This document shows, in pieces, positions 11,388 through 21,320 of a DNA stretch of 34,523 nt. Origin of the DNA: Entrophospora sp. SA101 (lineage: Eukaryota; Glomeromycota; Glomeromycetes; Entrophosporales; Entrophosporaceae). The translations under genes were made by a program, and so were the position numbers. The DNA lies in assembly GCA_958430865.1 (NCBI GenBank), contig CAUDNR010000326.1, positions 1-34,523 of the forward strand, given 5' to 3'. Position 1 is the first letter of the stretch; each line of letters starts with the position of its first letter. Below the pieces are notes generated by a model. The model did no database searches, was not told the DNA's origin, and was given only the letters and a program-made list of their open reading frames with translations.

Positions 11388-11542
11388 ATTTTAAATTTTT
11401 ATTATATTATTTATTATTTATATTGTTATTATTGTTAAATATTAAATAAATTTTTTTGGAAAAAAGCTCCCAAGTTTTGTAATAAATAAGGAAATGATAC
11501 ACATATACCGAATTTTTGGGTCAAAATCTTTTTTTTTGATTA
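11388..11542. other. AT-rich 3' untranslated part of the transposon
   Basis: This runs from the transposase stop to the right inverted end. It contains AATAAA-like sequence (ATTAAATAAA near 11440) that could serve as a polyadenylation signal. Nothing else is seen. Confidence 0.35.
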
Positions 11543-11592
11543 TCTCAAAATCGTGATTTTGACGTTTGGGCTGTTTCTATTGTCCATGCCCC

Positions 11593-12714
11593 ATATATAG
11601 TATATATAATTTTTATTTTTTTTTATTTGGATGATAAAATTTTATATCAATTTTTTTTTGAGCAGTTTAATTTTGGATACTTGGTATGTTGCTTTTATAT
11701 TTTTTTGAACTAAAGAAAAATCCATTTAGTTATTGGTAAATTTTTTTGGTTTCATTAAAAATTTTTTTATGTAAATAAATATTATTGATTAAATATAATT
11801 AATTAAAAATTTATACATTATAAAATAAATAAGAAATAAATAAATAAAGCAAAAATTATTAATGCTTAAAATAAATTTTAACAATTGTTCAAATAAAATG
11901 ACAAATTAATAAGTAAATATTTTATGCATAACCTTTACATCATAATAATAATCATATCTATCATATTGCAATGACATCAGGTGGATTATATGTTCATTAG
12001 TGTTGATCTGTTTATTTTAACATGAGTCAAACTATATAATAAAATAATAATTAATGGAATAAAGCAATAACAATAATAATAATTTTTTTTTTCACTTATC
12101 TTAAATTCATTTTGGTTTTGCAGATGATATAATTCCTTTTAAATTGTCTCTTCTATTTCACCACCATTAGTGCCATTGTTGAGATCTTTGACTTGTTGCA
12201 GAATTAATAGTAGATCTTTTTTCTTTTTTGCTCCTAGTCCTTTAAATTGTGGCTGATTAGCTTCATCCAAGGATCCAATCAATGAATTAATTACTAGTAT
12301 TAATTCTTTGTTTGTTGTTGAATTTTCTGATAATTGATTTTCTCGCTCTTTAACAGTAACAGGGATTATACAAGTAATTCCTGATGATTTTTTTGAACCC
12401 AGTTTTTCTTTAATGAAATCTATTCAAAGAGCTTTGACTGTTAAGCTAAATGATTTCATTGCTTCACTTAATTTGTTACTTTTATCCAAATTTTCAAAGG
12501 CATGATCAAGTTTTAATGGGTCCAAGAAACCAGTATTTCTTAATTCTGCTCTAAAGCGTTGAGATTCTTTCTCAAAATTTGGACATGATCGAGGGCCTGA
12601 GCTTTCTTGATCTGTGTACCCAATTGTAGTAAATAACCTTTTTCGAAGCTACAAGCCAAAGAAAATGGTTTTAAAAGAAAACCAATATTATAATACAAAT
12701 AAATAATAAAATGT
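11593..12714 (-). pseudogene. Truncated copy of the 26830-30918 element (3' end of its gene)
   Basis: These 1,122 bases align colinearly with 26830-27952, including non-coding 3' sequence, an intron start and the last coding exon, so it is a genomic rather than a retroposed copy. The coding part (about 12143-12660, minus) matches the last exon of the second copy (QPQFKGLGAKKKKDLL... in reverse). In this copy the frame is broken: the arginine codon CGA at 27665-27663 of the intact-looking copy is TGA here (12426-12424). There is also an indel near 12600. The left border coincides with the end of the two-gene transposon. The right border stops abruptly at 12714 inside the intron, next to the Argonaute upstream region. 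Confidence 0.9.
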
Positions 12715-13237
12715 CTAGTTTCTTTCGCTCTTTCCCACTGAAAAATCGACACGAGCAATAAGTCCCAAGTTAAAACTATTCGGTTGTTTTGAACTCAAAA
12801 GAAATTATTGACATTTAAAAATAAAGCAAACTTGGACGACTTTGTCTCATCCCAACTTTCTTTAAAGGAAATCAGATTTGAGCGAGTGTATGCAGTGGCT
12901 ATTGCTTCGAAATCGTGAGAAGCCAAAAAAGTATCAAAATCCAAAGATCGATGAAATGTATTTTTGTATGCTGACTAATAGAACTTGGTGACAAACTAGA
13001 ATTATCAAAAAGTTGACGTTTTGCCCAAATTTCATCAAAAAAGAAAATCTAAAGAGCTTACTTTTTATGTATTTAGTTCTGGGGACCCCTTAAATTTCTA
13101 TAAATTATATCGCTCACGTGTTATAAAACGTTGTTATGATTATCGATTATCTCATTATAAATTTATCAAATCTGCTTTAATAAAAATAAATAAAAAACCA
13201 AAAAAAATAAAAATAAAAATCAAGTAAAATTTACATA
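12715..13237. promoter_or_regulatory. Upstream region of the Argonaute gene
   Basis: This sequence is not shared with the neighbouring transposon copy and lies directly before the Argonaute ATG. An open stretch at 13021-13227 has a biased lysine-rich translation and no ATG start, so it is probably 5' untranslated sequence. A/T-rich runs at 13180-13225 precede the start codon. No specific factor site can be named. Confidence 0.35.
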
Positions 13238-13491
13238 ATGACAACAGTACTAACTGATTTTGTAGAAAGACCAAATTTTGGTAGTGAAGGACGAGCCATT
13301 AGAGTCTATACAAATTTTTTTAAAATGACTTCTTTGCCTGAAGCAGATATTATACACTATGACATCACAATCACACCAAGCGTACCTCCTGCTTTAAATA
13401 GAAAAGTATATAAAGAATTTGTAGAATTAAATAGAACAGGAATCTTGTGTGGAATAAGACCAGTTTTCGATGGTAAATTTGCGATTTACTT

Positions 13492-13522
<31 letters not shown>

Positions 13523-16500
13523 CATACATATATACATATAAGAAATTTTCTATTAATATCTTTTAAAAAAAGGTCGTAAAAATGTCTTTGCTCCAAGGCT
13601 TTTGCCTTTACCACCTGGTGAAACTACTAGTTTTGATGTAATTATAACATTTATTTTTCTTTTTGTAATCATTAATTTTAAAAATAATTTTTTTTTACAA
13701 ATAAGGTAACAATTCATGACGATGATGCTACTGGTGCTGCTGCCGCCGCCAATAATAGACGTCTTCCTAGGCTTTTTAAAGTCAGTATAAAAAAAGTCGG
13801 TGAAATAAACATCAATGAGCTTTATAGCTATCTTGGAAGAAGATCTAGACTTACATCCAATGTTTTGAAAGGTAATAATAAAATAAAAAATAATGATTGC
13901 TACAAAATAAACAAATAAAAACACATTCTTCTGTTTGTTATTTTTGTAGCAATCATGGCCCTTGATGTTCTTATCAGGCATCAACCGTCAATGAATTATT
14001 CCACGGTAGGTCGATCGATTTACACACCTAAAGAAGCTGGTCCTCTTTTTGGAGGTTTAGAGGCATGGCAAGGTTATTATCAGTCAGCTAGACCAGGTCA
14101 AGGTAAATAAAATAAGAAATCATTCATATTACTACGAGAGAAATATATATATATATGTGCTTATTATTTTTTACAACTTAAATAATAAATAAATATTATA
14201 TTACTAGGTCAAATGTATGTCAACATTAATTTAAGTGCAACAGCATTTTATGAATCTGGTTCGCTAATAGTAACGGTTGCTAAAATACTGGGACGTCGTG
14301 ATCCAGATGATCTTAGAAGAGGTGTTATGGATAGAGATTATCATAAGCTTGAAAGATTTCTTAAAGGGCTTAAAATACGTGTAATACATCGGGGTGAAGC
14401 TACTGCCAGAAGAACATTTAGAATAATAGGAATTACTTTAACCCCAGCAAGTGATACTATGTTTGTCAATGAAACTGGTCAAATTAATGTTGCTTCTTAT
14501 TTTGCTACAACCTATAGGCGTCGTCTAAATTATCCTCATCTTCCGTGTGTTGTCGTCAAAAGGAATATATTTTTTCCAATAGAAGTTTGTGAAATTGTAG
14601 AAGTAATTATTATTTTTTTTTTTTTTTAAAAAATTTAACTCTGATTTTTCATGTTATAATAAATAGAAAAATTTTATATAATAATCAAATTTTTCCCATT
14701 ATGCTGAACTAGGGTCAAAGATACACTCGTAAATTAAATGATAAACAAAATGCCGACATGATTAGATTAACTTGTGTATCACCAAATATCAAAGCAAATA
14801 AAATAAAAAATGGATACGATGTACTCAATTATCGCGATAATGAATATCTACAACAATTTGGTATAAGAGTCTCGAATGAGATGGGGGCGGTATGTTTTGA
14901 CTATCTGTCTATTTATATCTATTGTCATAAAATAAATATAGAAAATATAATTATTTAAATTAGTTATAAATAATCATGATTGTTTTAAGGTTCCTGCTCG
15001 AATATTACCAACCCCAACACTTCAATTTAATCCCTCATCTAAAGATCCTAATGTTAGACCCAAAGAAGGTGTCTGGAATTTAAAAGATAAAAAAGTTGCT
15101 GTCGGTTCCACATTAGGTTCTTGGTCCATCGTTGTATTTGGATCAGATCGTGAGCTTCCAGATCAAGCAATAGCATCGTTTAATCGGGAATTTGTCTCGA
15201 CTTGTCAAGACTCAGGAATGGTATGCTTTTGACATATACGCATATACATTATCATAATATCATTTTACCCATACATTGATTGCTTTACTATTATTTATTA
15301 GCCTTATAAGTTTTCCTCCTTCTTTCCTCCTTCTAGTTTAAAATTTATCACTTTAATTTTATATTTGTTTTATTTTACACACACATCAGAATATTCCAAA
15401 TAGGACTCCGCCAGTAATACATGCAAATGCCCAAGGTGATATAGAGGCTATATTGAAACAAGCATGGCTTCGTGCTGGAAATGCAGCCAAAGCACAACCA
15501 CAATTAATTCTATGTGTGCTTCCAAATACTGGAATTGGTCTATACGCTGAAATAAAACGTGTTTGTGATACCGAAATCGGAGTTGCTACACAGTGTATAC
15601 AAAGCAAAAACATGCTAGCACCAAAGAAACAATATTGTGCTAACGTTTGTCTAAAAATTAATGTTAAACTTGGAGGAATGAATTCTTTCTTAAACCCTGC
15701 AGAGATCCCATTCATATCTGAACGACCAACAATTTTGATGGGTGCAGACGTTACACATCCACCTCCTGGTATTTGCGTTATTTTTAAATTTATTATCATT
15801 ATCATCATCATCATCATCATCATCATCACCGTGGCTTTTTTTAAAAAAAAAGTCTCAAATAACAGGCTCACAGAATAAGCCATCAATAGCTGCTTTGTGC
15901 GCATCAATGGATGCAAAGGCATCAAGATATGCTGCTTCCATCCGAGTACAACATGGAAGGGAAGAGATTATTGCTGATTTGACAAGCATGGTAAAAGAAT
16001 TGTTAAAATTGTTTTATCAAACTTGTGGAAGAAAACCTGAAAGAATATTATTTTATCGGGACGGTGTATCTGAAGGTCAATTTGCTAGTGTTCTTAGTGG
16101 AGAAGTAAACGCTGTTAGAGGTTCATCATCATCATCATCATCATCATCATTGTCGTCATCGTCATCGTCATTGTCACTTATAATAATTTTGAAATTAATT
16201 AATTATATTAGAAATCTGTTTAATATTATATTTATGTGTGCTTATATATATTTGATACAATAATAATGATTAGCTGCTTGTCAAGCTCTTGATATTAATT
16301 ACGCACCAAAGATTACGTTCATAGTAGTTCAGAAACGTCACCATGCCCGCTTCTTCCCAACAACCAATAAAGAATCTGACCATACAGGTAATTGTCTTCC
16401 AGGAACTGTTGTGGAGCATGAAATAACCAATCCGATTGAATTTGATTTTTGTAAGTTTAAACTGAATTTTAATATTTTTTATTTTTTTTTTATTTTCATT

Positions 16501-17084
16501 TGAAGATTAATTTTCATTTTTAAATAGATTTGCAAAGTCATCCAGGATTGCAAGGAACATCTCGACCTACACATTATCATGTATTGTATAATGAGAATGA
16601 TCTTAGAGCTGATCAGTGAGTTTTAAAATGTGATCTTATAAATCAATGAATATTAATTACTTTAATGATTAATATATATATATATATATATACATAGAAT
16701 CCAAACGCTATCTTATAATCTATGCTATTTGTTCGCAAGATGTACACGTGTAGTTTCATTGGTATGTTTGTTACAATGGTGATATAATTATTTTTTTTTA
16801 AATAAATAGCCATGATGATGATAAAAAAATTTTTTTTTTGTAGGTTCCACCAGTTTATTATGCTCATTTAGTATGTAGTCGTGCTCGTTATCATTCTCGT
16901 GGAAAATGGACCGATACAGAATCATCCGATGAAGGAATAGGTTCGACATTTGATGCTGTAAGACCTGAATTACAAAAGGTAAATTGAATTCGTTTGTATA
17001 TTTATTATTTTATTGTTAGCATTATTACTATTGTTTATATGATTATAAACAAATTTTTTTTTACAGCTAATGTATTTCATATGA
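13238..17084 (+). CDS. AGO: Argonaute protein, 14 exons, slicer-competent
   Basis: Fourteen exons join in frame with GT-AG borders: 13238-13472, 13573-13637, 13706-13871, 13950-14102, 14208-14602, 14713-14889, 14990-15220, 15390-15768, 15866-16120, 16274-16450, 16528-16615, 16698-16761, 16844-16978 and 17067-17084. The product is 845 residues, the usual size. The order is N domain, linker ([26 protein letters not shown]), PAZ (about 230-360), MID (about 430-570) and PIWI. PIWI shows the full DEDH set: D594 ([10 protein letters not shown]), E634 ([10 protein letters not shown]), D666 ([14 protein letters not shown]) and H803 ([15 protein letters not shown]). The last exon encodes LMYFI, the conserved C-terminal MYF ending; without it the frame would stop just past exon 13. 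This is the guide-RNA effector of RNA interference, acting in cytoplasm or nucleus. Introns 8 and 9 carry ATC/TCA microsatellites. Intron 9 has a weak GTTCAT donor. No lesions are seen. Confidence 0.96.
15792..15828 (+). repeat. ATC microsatellite in Argonaute intron 8
   Basis: About twelve ATC/ATT units lie between the exon 8 donor (15769) and the exon 9 acceptor (15865). A second TCA/TCG microsatellite fills the start of intron 9 at 16122-16172. Both are likely length-variable between strains. Confidence 0.9.
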
Positions 17085-17226
17085 TTGATTATGTTTGGTA
17101 TTGGAAATATAATAAATATAGCATTTTTGGTTCTTTTAAAAAAAAAATAAAGTTTGTGAATGAATTTATACAAAAATTGATTTTTTTTTATTGCACACAC
17201 ATGACTAATTTTTTAATTAAATTGAT

Positions 17227-17739
17227 CTAATTGAAACTTCTGAGACCTTTTTCTCTCTTTCTAAAATCACAATAACAATGAAAACATAGATGATGTATTA
17301 AATTTTTTCTACCACAACCAGGACATTGAATAACATTGACTTTATCTTTTAATCCTTTGTTTGCTGACCTCATTCTTTTTTTCGAATGTGAGGTTTTTTT
17401 CTTTGGAACCGCCAATACTATTGGCCCAAATATTTCAACCAGACCAACTGCAAAACCAGTTTTTTGTTGAATTTTTCTCCATAATCTATTCAATATATTA
17501 AACGATGTTGTCAATGTTGTTAAATTTAGATTTGTTTTCGTTAACAATAATTGTTGCGGTGCTGCTGCTGGTGATGGTTGTAATAATATAGCTTGACGAA
17601 ATAATAAAATACTTGATAAAAATTTCATGTTTACAGATAAAAATAATAAATTTCGTGTTACATGTGCAATATATATCAGTGATGATGATGATTGAACATC
17701 AGATAATTTTTTTTTTCGAAAAATTTTGTTTTTTTGCAT
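17227..17739 (-). CDS. MRPL32: Mitochondrial large-subunit ribosomal protein bL32
   Basis: Single-exon frame on the minus strand. The C-terminal 65 residues carry the bL32 signature: VPKKKTSHSKKRMRSANKGL, then a zinc ribbon CPGCGRKN...LCFHCY with two CxxC pairs, and a basic tail ending LRSFN. The upstream 80-110 residues are hydrophobic and basic, fitting a mitochondrial targeting sequence; mitochondrial bL32 is known to be matured by the m-AAA protease. Two in-frame starts are possible: 17739 (170 residues) and 17628 (133 residues, MKFLSSILLFRQ). The second gives a more typical presequence and length. The gene converges on Argonaute (142 bases between stops) and diverges from eS12 (217 bases between start codons if the upstream start is used). 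Confidence 0.93.
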   Translation of the reverse strand: MQKNKIFRKKKLSDVQSSSSLIYIAHVTRNLLFLSVNMKFLSSILLFRQAILLQPSPAAAPQQLLLTKTNLNLTTLTTSFNILNRLWRKIQQKTGFAVGLVEIFGPIVLAVPKKKTSHSKKRMRSANKGLKDKVNVIQCPGCGRKNLIHHLCFHCYCDFRKREKGLRSFN

Positions 17740-17956
17740 TCGTTAATTTATTTTTATAAAAAAATTTTTTTTTATCGCCTAGAGGTGAAAGTAACAACAT
17801 CATGTATGTATGCGTGTTTTTAATTTCATAATAATAACAATAATAATAATAATTATTATTATTATTATTATTGTTTTAAAAAAATTTATAATAATTATTG
17901 ATTAATAAAAAAAAAAAAAGTGAGGACATCTTTACAAAAAATCAATTAAAAAAAAT
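17740..17956. promoter_or_regulatory. Shared divergent promoter of bL32m and eS12
   Basis: Both flanking genes encode ribosomal proteins and point away from this 217-base interval. It contains an AATAATAAT / ATTATTATT palindromic run (17828-17871), which could form a cruciform or simply be low complexity, and A/T homopolymers near both start codons. Confidence 0.5.
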
Positions 17957-18606
17957 ATGCCTCCATCGGATGAAGATCGAGATGATGTTGAAGTAACTGA
18001 AACTACTAATGAAAATGTAGAAGAAGAAGAAGAAGAAGTTCATGTTACTTCTGATACTCCCATCAAAGGTCAATTGGTAATTATGATGATAAAAAAAAAT
18101 GTGGTTATTGATTGATTTGGTTTCAAAATAATAATAATAATAATAATAATTTAATTAGACTATCGAAGAAGCGCTTCAAGATGTTTTGAAAAGATCCCTT
18201 GTGGTTGATGGTTTAGCCCGTGGTCTCAGAGAATGCGTTAAGGCCTTAGATAGGTAAATAAATAAATAGATAGATATGTTTCACGTGTGTTCTATATATA
18301 TATATACATGTATTTATATTTATTTGTAATGCAATCTTTAGACGACAAGCCTTCTTGTGTGTGTTAGTGGAAACTTGTACTGAAAAAGAGTACATCAAAT
18401 TGGTTGAGGCTTTATGTTCCGAGCATTCTATTCAACTGATCAAAGTTAGTGATGCTAAAAAACTTGGTGAATGGGCGGGTCTTTGTAAGATTGATCGTGA
18501 GGGCAATCCTCGTAAAGTCGTTGGATGTTCATGTGTCGTAGTCAAAGACTATGGTGAAGATTCTGAAGCTAGAAATGTACTATTAGAATATTTCAAATCA
18601 CGTTAA
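17957..18606 (+). CDS. RPS12: Small-subunit ribosomal protein eS12
   Basis: Three exons (17957-18076, 18159-18253, 18342-18606) join in frame to 159 residues. Residues 1-40 form an acidic extension rich in E and T, as in other eS12 proteins. Then come [44 protein letters not shown] and [15 protein letters not shown], which are diagnostic for this L7Ae/L30e-fold protein of the 40S subunit. The ATG at 17957 is preceded by an A-rich run. Introns are short, and intron 1 contains an AAT microsatellite. It ends KSR-stop. No lesions; it looks like a functional housekeeping gene. Confidence 0.97.
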
Positions 18607-19173
18607 ATGGTTATTTAAAATTTTGATTGATGTTTTCTTAATTTGTCAAAAAAAAAAACCAACAAAAAATAAAAAAGTTCATCCAAACATACTATAATAA
18701 ATTTTTTCTCCTTAAAAAATATGTAATTCAATTCCAAATTACCAGAAGATGCTAGCACAAAAACCATTATCTACAATCATAAGCAATATTTGTTTTTATC
18801 ACATTTATTGGGTAGATATTTCCCCATAACAAATAGTTCCATGTTACAACTAATTAATTAACGAATGATTCTTTAATTCTTAATATAATTAATTATACTT
18901 GTATAATTAAAAATAACTGTTTATTCACAAAATTACAAAATACCAAGCAGATAAAATTTGGTCGCACAAAAATTTTTATTAAAATATAGAAAAGGCAAGC
19001 TTGTCAGATAATACAAACAAGATTAGGATCTCAAATTGGTATAGCCATCCCTTTTGTAAAGATTGTAGGAATATCAAGAAACGTAAAGAAAAGTGATTAT
19101 ACTTGTATCTATCTATGGATAATATATTTATATTATACAAAACAAACACTATTTTACAACTTTCTCTTAACAT
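18607..19173. other. AT-rich intergenic region downstream of eS12
   Basis: It starts with a poly-A-rich 3' untranslated region. No gene, repeat family or RNA gene is recognisable. Confidence 0.35.
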
Positions 19174-19560
19174 CAGGGCCCAAATGCAATCTCAGGGCCA
19201 CCAACCCTGCTCTGAATTGCGACCTCCTGAGCTTGGAACAAGTTGCAGATTCTCGTTGCTTTGATGATCTGGATGTTTATGCGTACCTAATATTACAATT
19301 CATCTGCAGAGTTGCAACTTGGTCACAGTGCCAGCCTTACCCAGAGGTAAGATCGTTGCAGGTAACTTTTCATCCAACATGCCAGCGGCCATCTCTGGTC
19401 TGGGTGCTGCGAGGGAAGATTAGTGAAAGTGTCATTGACGATTGATGCAGTCTCCAGGGCCTTGGGCCCCCCTGGAATTCAGTTGCAACATTGTATCATC
19501 GGGGGCAGCGTGGTCAGATTAGCCTTGTGTACACGAGGAAGATGAGAGAATGACTGTAAT
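19174..19560. other. GC-richer island, possible old mobile-element fragment
   Basis: This block is visibly richer in G and C than everything around it. CAGGGCCCAA at 19174 and TTGGGCCCCCCTG ending at 19474 are rough inverse complements, and several AGTTGCA motifs recur. These features fit an old element with CAGGG ends, but no target duplication is visible. An open stretch at 19233-19445 lacks protein-like features. Confidence 0.4.
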
Positions 19561-19827
19561 GTGTTCAAGGTAGCATGTGTGTCTTGATAATTGTAAAATT
19601 CCCAATAATCAAACGTCACATACTCAAATTGTTTCAATTGTGCTGCCTTGACATCTTCTTGTATAGTAATACATATATAAACTCGATAAGTCAGTCACGC
19701 GGGGGCAGGCACATTTGACCAACTTATTGAGTAAACCAACTTATCGAATTTCATATAAATTTTTTGAATTTTATTTAATAAAATATAATAAATTGTTTAA
19801 ACAATGTATAAAAATTATTCATTACTA
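19561..19827. other. Flank of the Tigger-type element, candidate terminal region
   Basis: ACTCGATAAGTCAGTCACG at 19680-19698 and CAACTTATTGAGTAAACCAACTTATCGA at 19719-19746 resemble the CAGTC and CGATAAGT motifs of pogo/Tigger ends, in both orientations. The exact border is not clear. Confidence 0.4.
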
Positions 19828-20724
19828 TTATGAAAAAAAAATTTCTAAGGTAGGTTGTTTTAAAGAAGCATTTTGTTTTCTTCTAATTTGATGTTGTAGG
19901 TCTCTCATTCCTGATATTACTGAGTTATTTATTTTTATATCAGAATTTTGTTGTAAATAATTAAATAGATTTTGAATACTATCCAAAGCAACTGTACATG
20001 ATATTGGAGCACTCATAGTTTCTTCTTCTTCTTGTTCTGGTGCTTCTTGTACTGCGGCAATTATTTCCTCATCATCAATTATTTGAGAGTTTCTATTCTA
20101 GAGTCAATATTAATATAGTTACTTGCTGCGATACCATCAACATTCATTTGATCAATAAGTAATTGGACTGCATCTTCTTCATCTTCTAATAAATATTCTA
20201 ATTCATTTGGTCTCATTTCCTTATCTCCTTCAACCATTTCCTCATCTTCTTCATCATTAGGTAGAATATCTGTTCTTTGCCAACAACGGTATATTGTATC
20301 ATCAGTTACATTATCCCAAGCTTGTGCAGTCCAATTAATCGCATTCAAAATATTTAACCTAGGAATATCAACACCAAGTTCTTGGTTTTCATCATATGCT
20401 TGAATCCTGTCTTGGCATAATAATTTTCTATAATGGGCCTAATACAAAAATAAATAAGGTAAATTTTCTTATATTTATCATTAAAAAAAAATGTATAATT
20501 ACCTTAAATGATCGTATTATACCCTGATCAATTGGCTGAAGATGAGAAGTTGTATTTGGTGGAAGAAAATGCAATTTAATATTGCTCAATTCTTCACCTT
20601 CTTCCAATTGTTGTGATGAAGCATTATCTACTAATAATAAAACGTTTCTTCTTCTTTTTTGCATTTCTTGATTAAATTGTCTAATCCATCCTTGGAAAAT
20701 AGAACGTTGCATTAGTGTTCCTAT

Positions 20725-20905
20725 GAACCGAACCGAACCGAACTTCAGGCCATGTTCAAGTTCGGTTCATCAAAACTCAGTTCAGGTTCAGTTCGGTTCA
20801 ATAAAGCAAAGGTCAGTTCAAGTTCAGTTCAAATTTAAAATTTTCAGTTCAGGTTCAGTCCAAGTTCGGTTCAAAGTTCATGAACAAGTTCAAAGTTCAA
20901 TCATG
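20725..20905 (+). repeat. Left subterminal GGTTCAG repeat zone of the hAT element
   Basis: Roughly twenty short degenerate motifs of the type AGTTCAGGTTCAG or TTCGGTTCA, with GAACCGAACC at the outer edge in reverse. The matching zone at 26158-26345 is its inverted counterpart. hAT transposases are known to bind arrays of short subterminal motifs, so these are candidate binding sites. Confidence 0.8.
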
Positions 20906-20939
20906 TGATGTCATTAATTAATAAAAGAAGTGCAAAGTG

Positions 20940-21060
20940 CAAAGCACATATAAAAAAATATAAAGAGGTAATGATGACAATAATGATTATGATGATTATG
21001 ATTATGATTATGATTATGATTATGATGATAGTGATGCTGATGATGTTGTTGGTAATGATT
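20940..21060 (+). repeat. ATGATT microsatellite
   Basis: Runs of GATTAT and GATGATG units at about 20973-21050, between the left hAT end and the 3' end of the hAT gene. Non-coding. Confidence 0.7.
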
Positions 21061-21320
21061 CTAATAGCATTAACAGCAATACAAATACAATATCTGAATC
21101 AGAGAATTAGGAATTCAAAAATTTTTTTATAACATAAACAATAATAATTTCTTTTTGAATTAACACATAGTATATACAATTTCATCTCTAACAATAACCA
21201 ACAATTTTTATACAACCAATTTTTTATACTAATAAAAAATAATGAATAAATTAAATTACCTAATGAAATTTTAATTTTGGTGAAATTTAAATGCAAAGTA
21301 ATTTAATGATATGACTTGCT

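Larger units (their letters stand above)
5452..11595. mobile_element. Two-gene divergent DNA transposon with inverted ends
   Basis: Positions 5452-5510 and 11543-11595 are imperfect inverse complements over about 55 bases: ATATGGGGCATGGACAATAG inward on the left and its complement on the right, followed by CCCAAACGTCAAAA and a TGATTTTGAG block on the inner side. Between them lie a divergently arranged transposase gene (9118-11387, plus) and partner gene (8716-5940, minus). No unambiguous target duplication is visible: the right end abuts ATATATAG that also begins the truncated element copy at 11593-12714, and the left flank is TTGTTGAT. Transposons carrying this transposase type occur, to my recollection, in sponges, cnidarians and mycorrhizal fungi. 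I cannot confirm the superfamily name (an IS3EU-like assignment is possible). Confidence 0.75.

Noticed and set aside
12540..12758. 72-residue minus-strand open frame
   Set aside because: It reads the wrong frame of the truncated transposon copy and runs past its border into unrelated sequence.
13021..13227. 68-residue lysine-rich open frame upstream of Argonaute
   Set aside because: It starts with TTG rather than ATG, is low complexity, and probably lies in the 5' untranslated region.
15386..15925. Long antisense open frame across Argonaute exon 8
   Set aside because: It is the reverse shadow of a strongly conserved coding exon and a microsatellite.
17828..17871. AAT/ATT palindrome as a terminator or structured RNA
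   Set aside because: Simple trinucleotide repeats of this kind are common throughout the window's introns and intergenic DNA.
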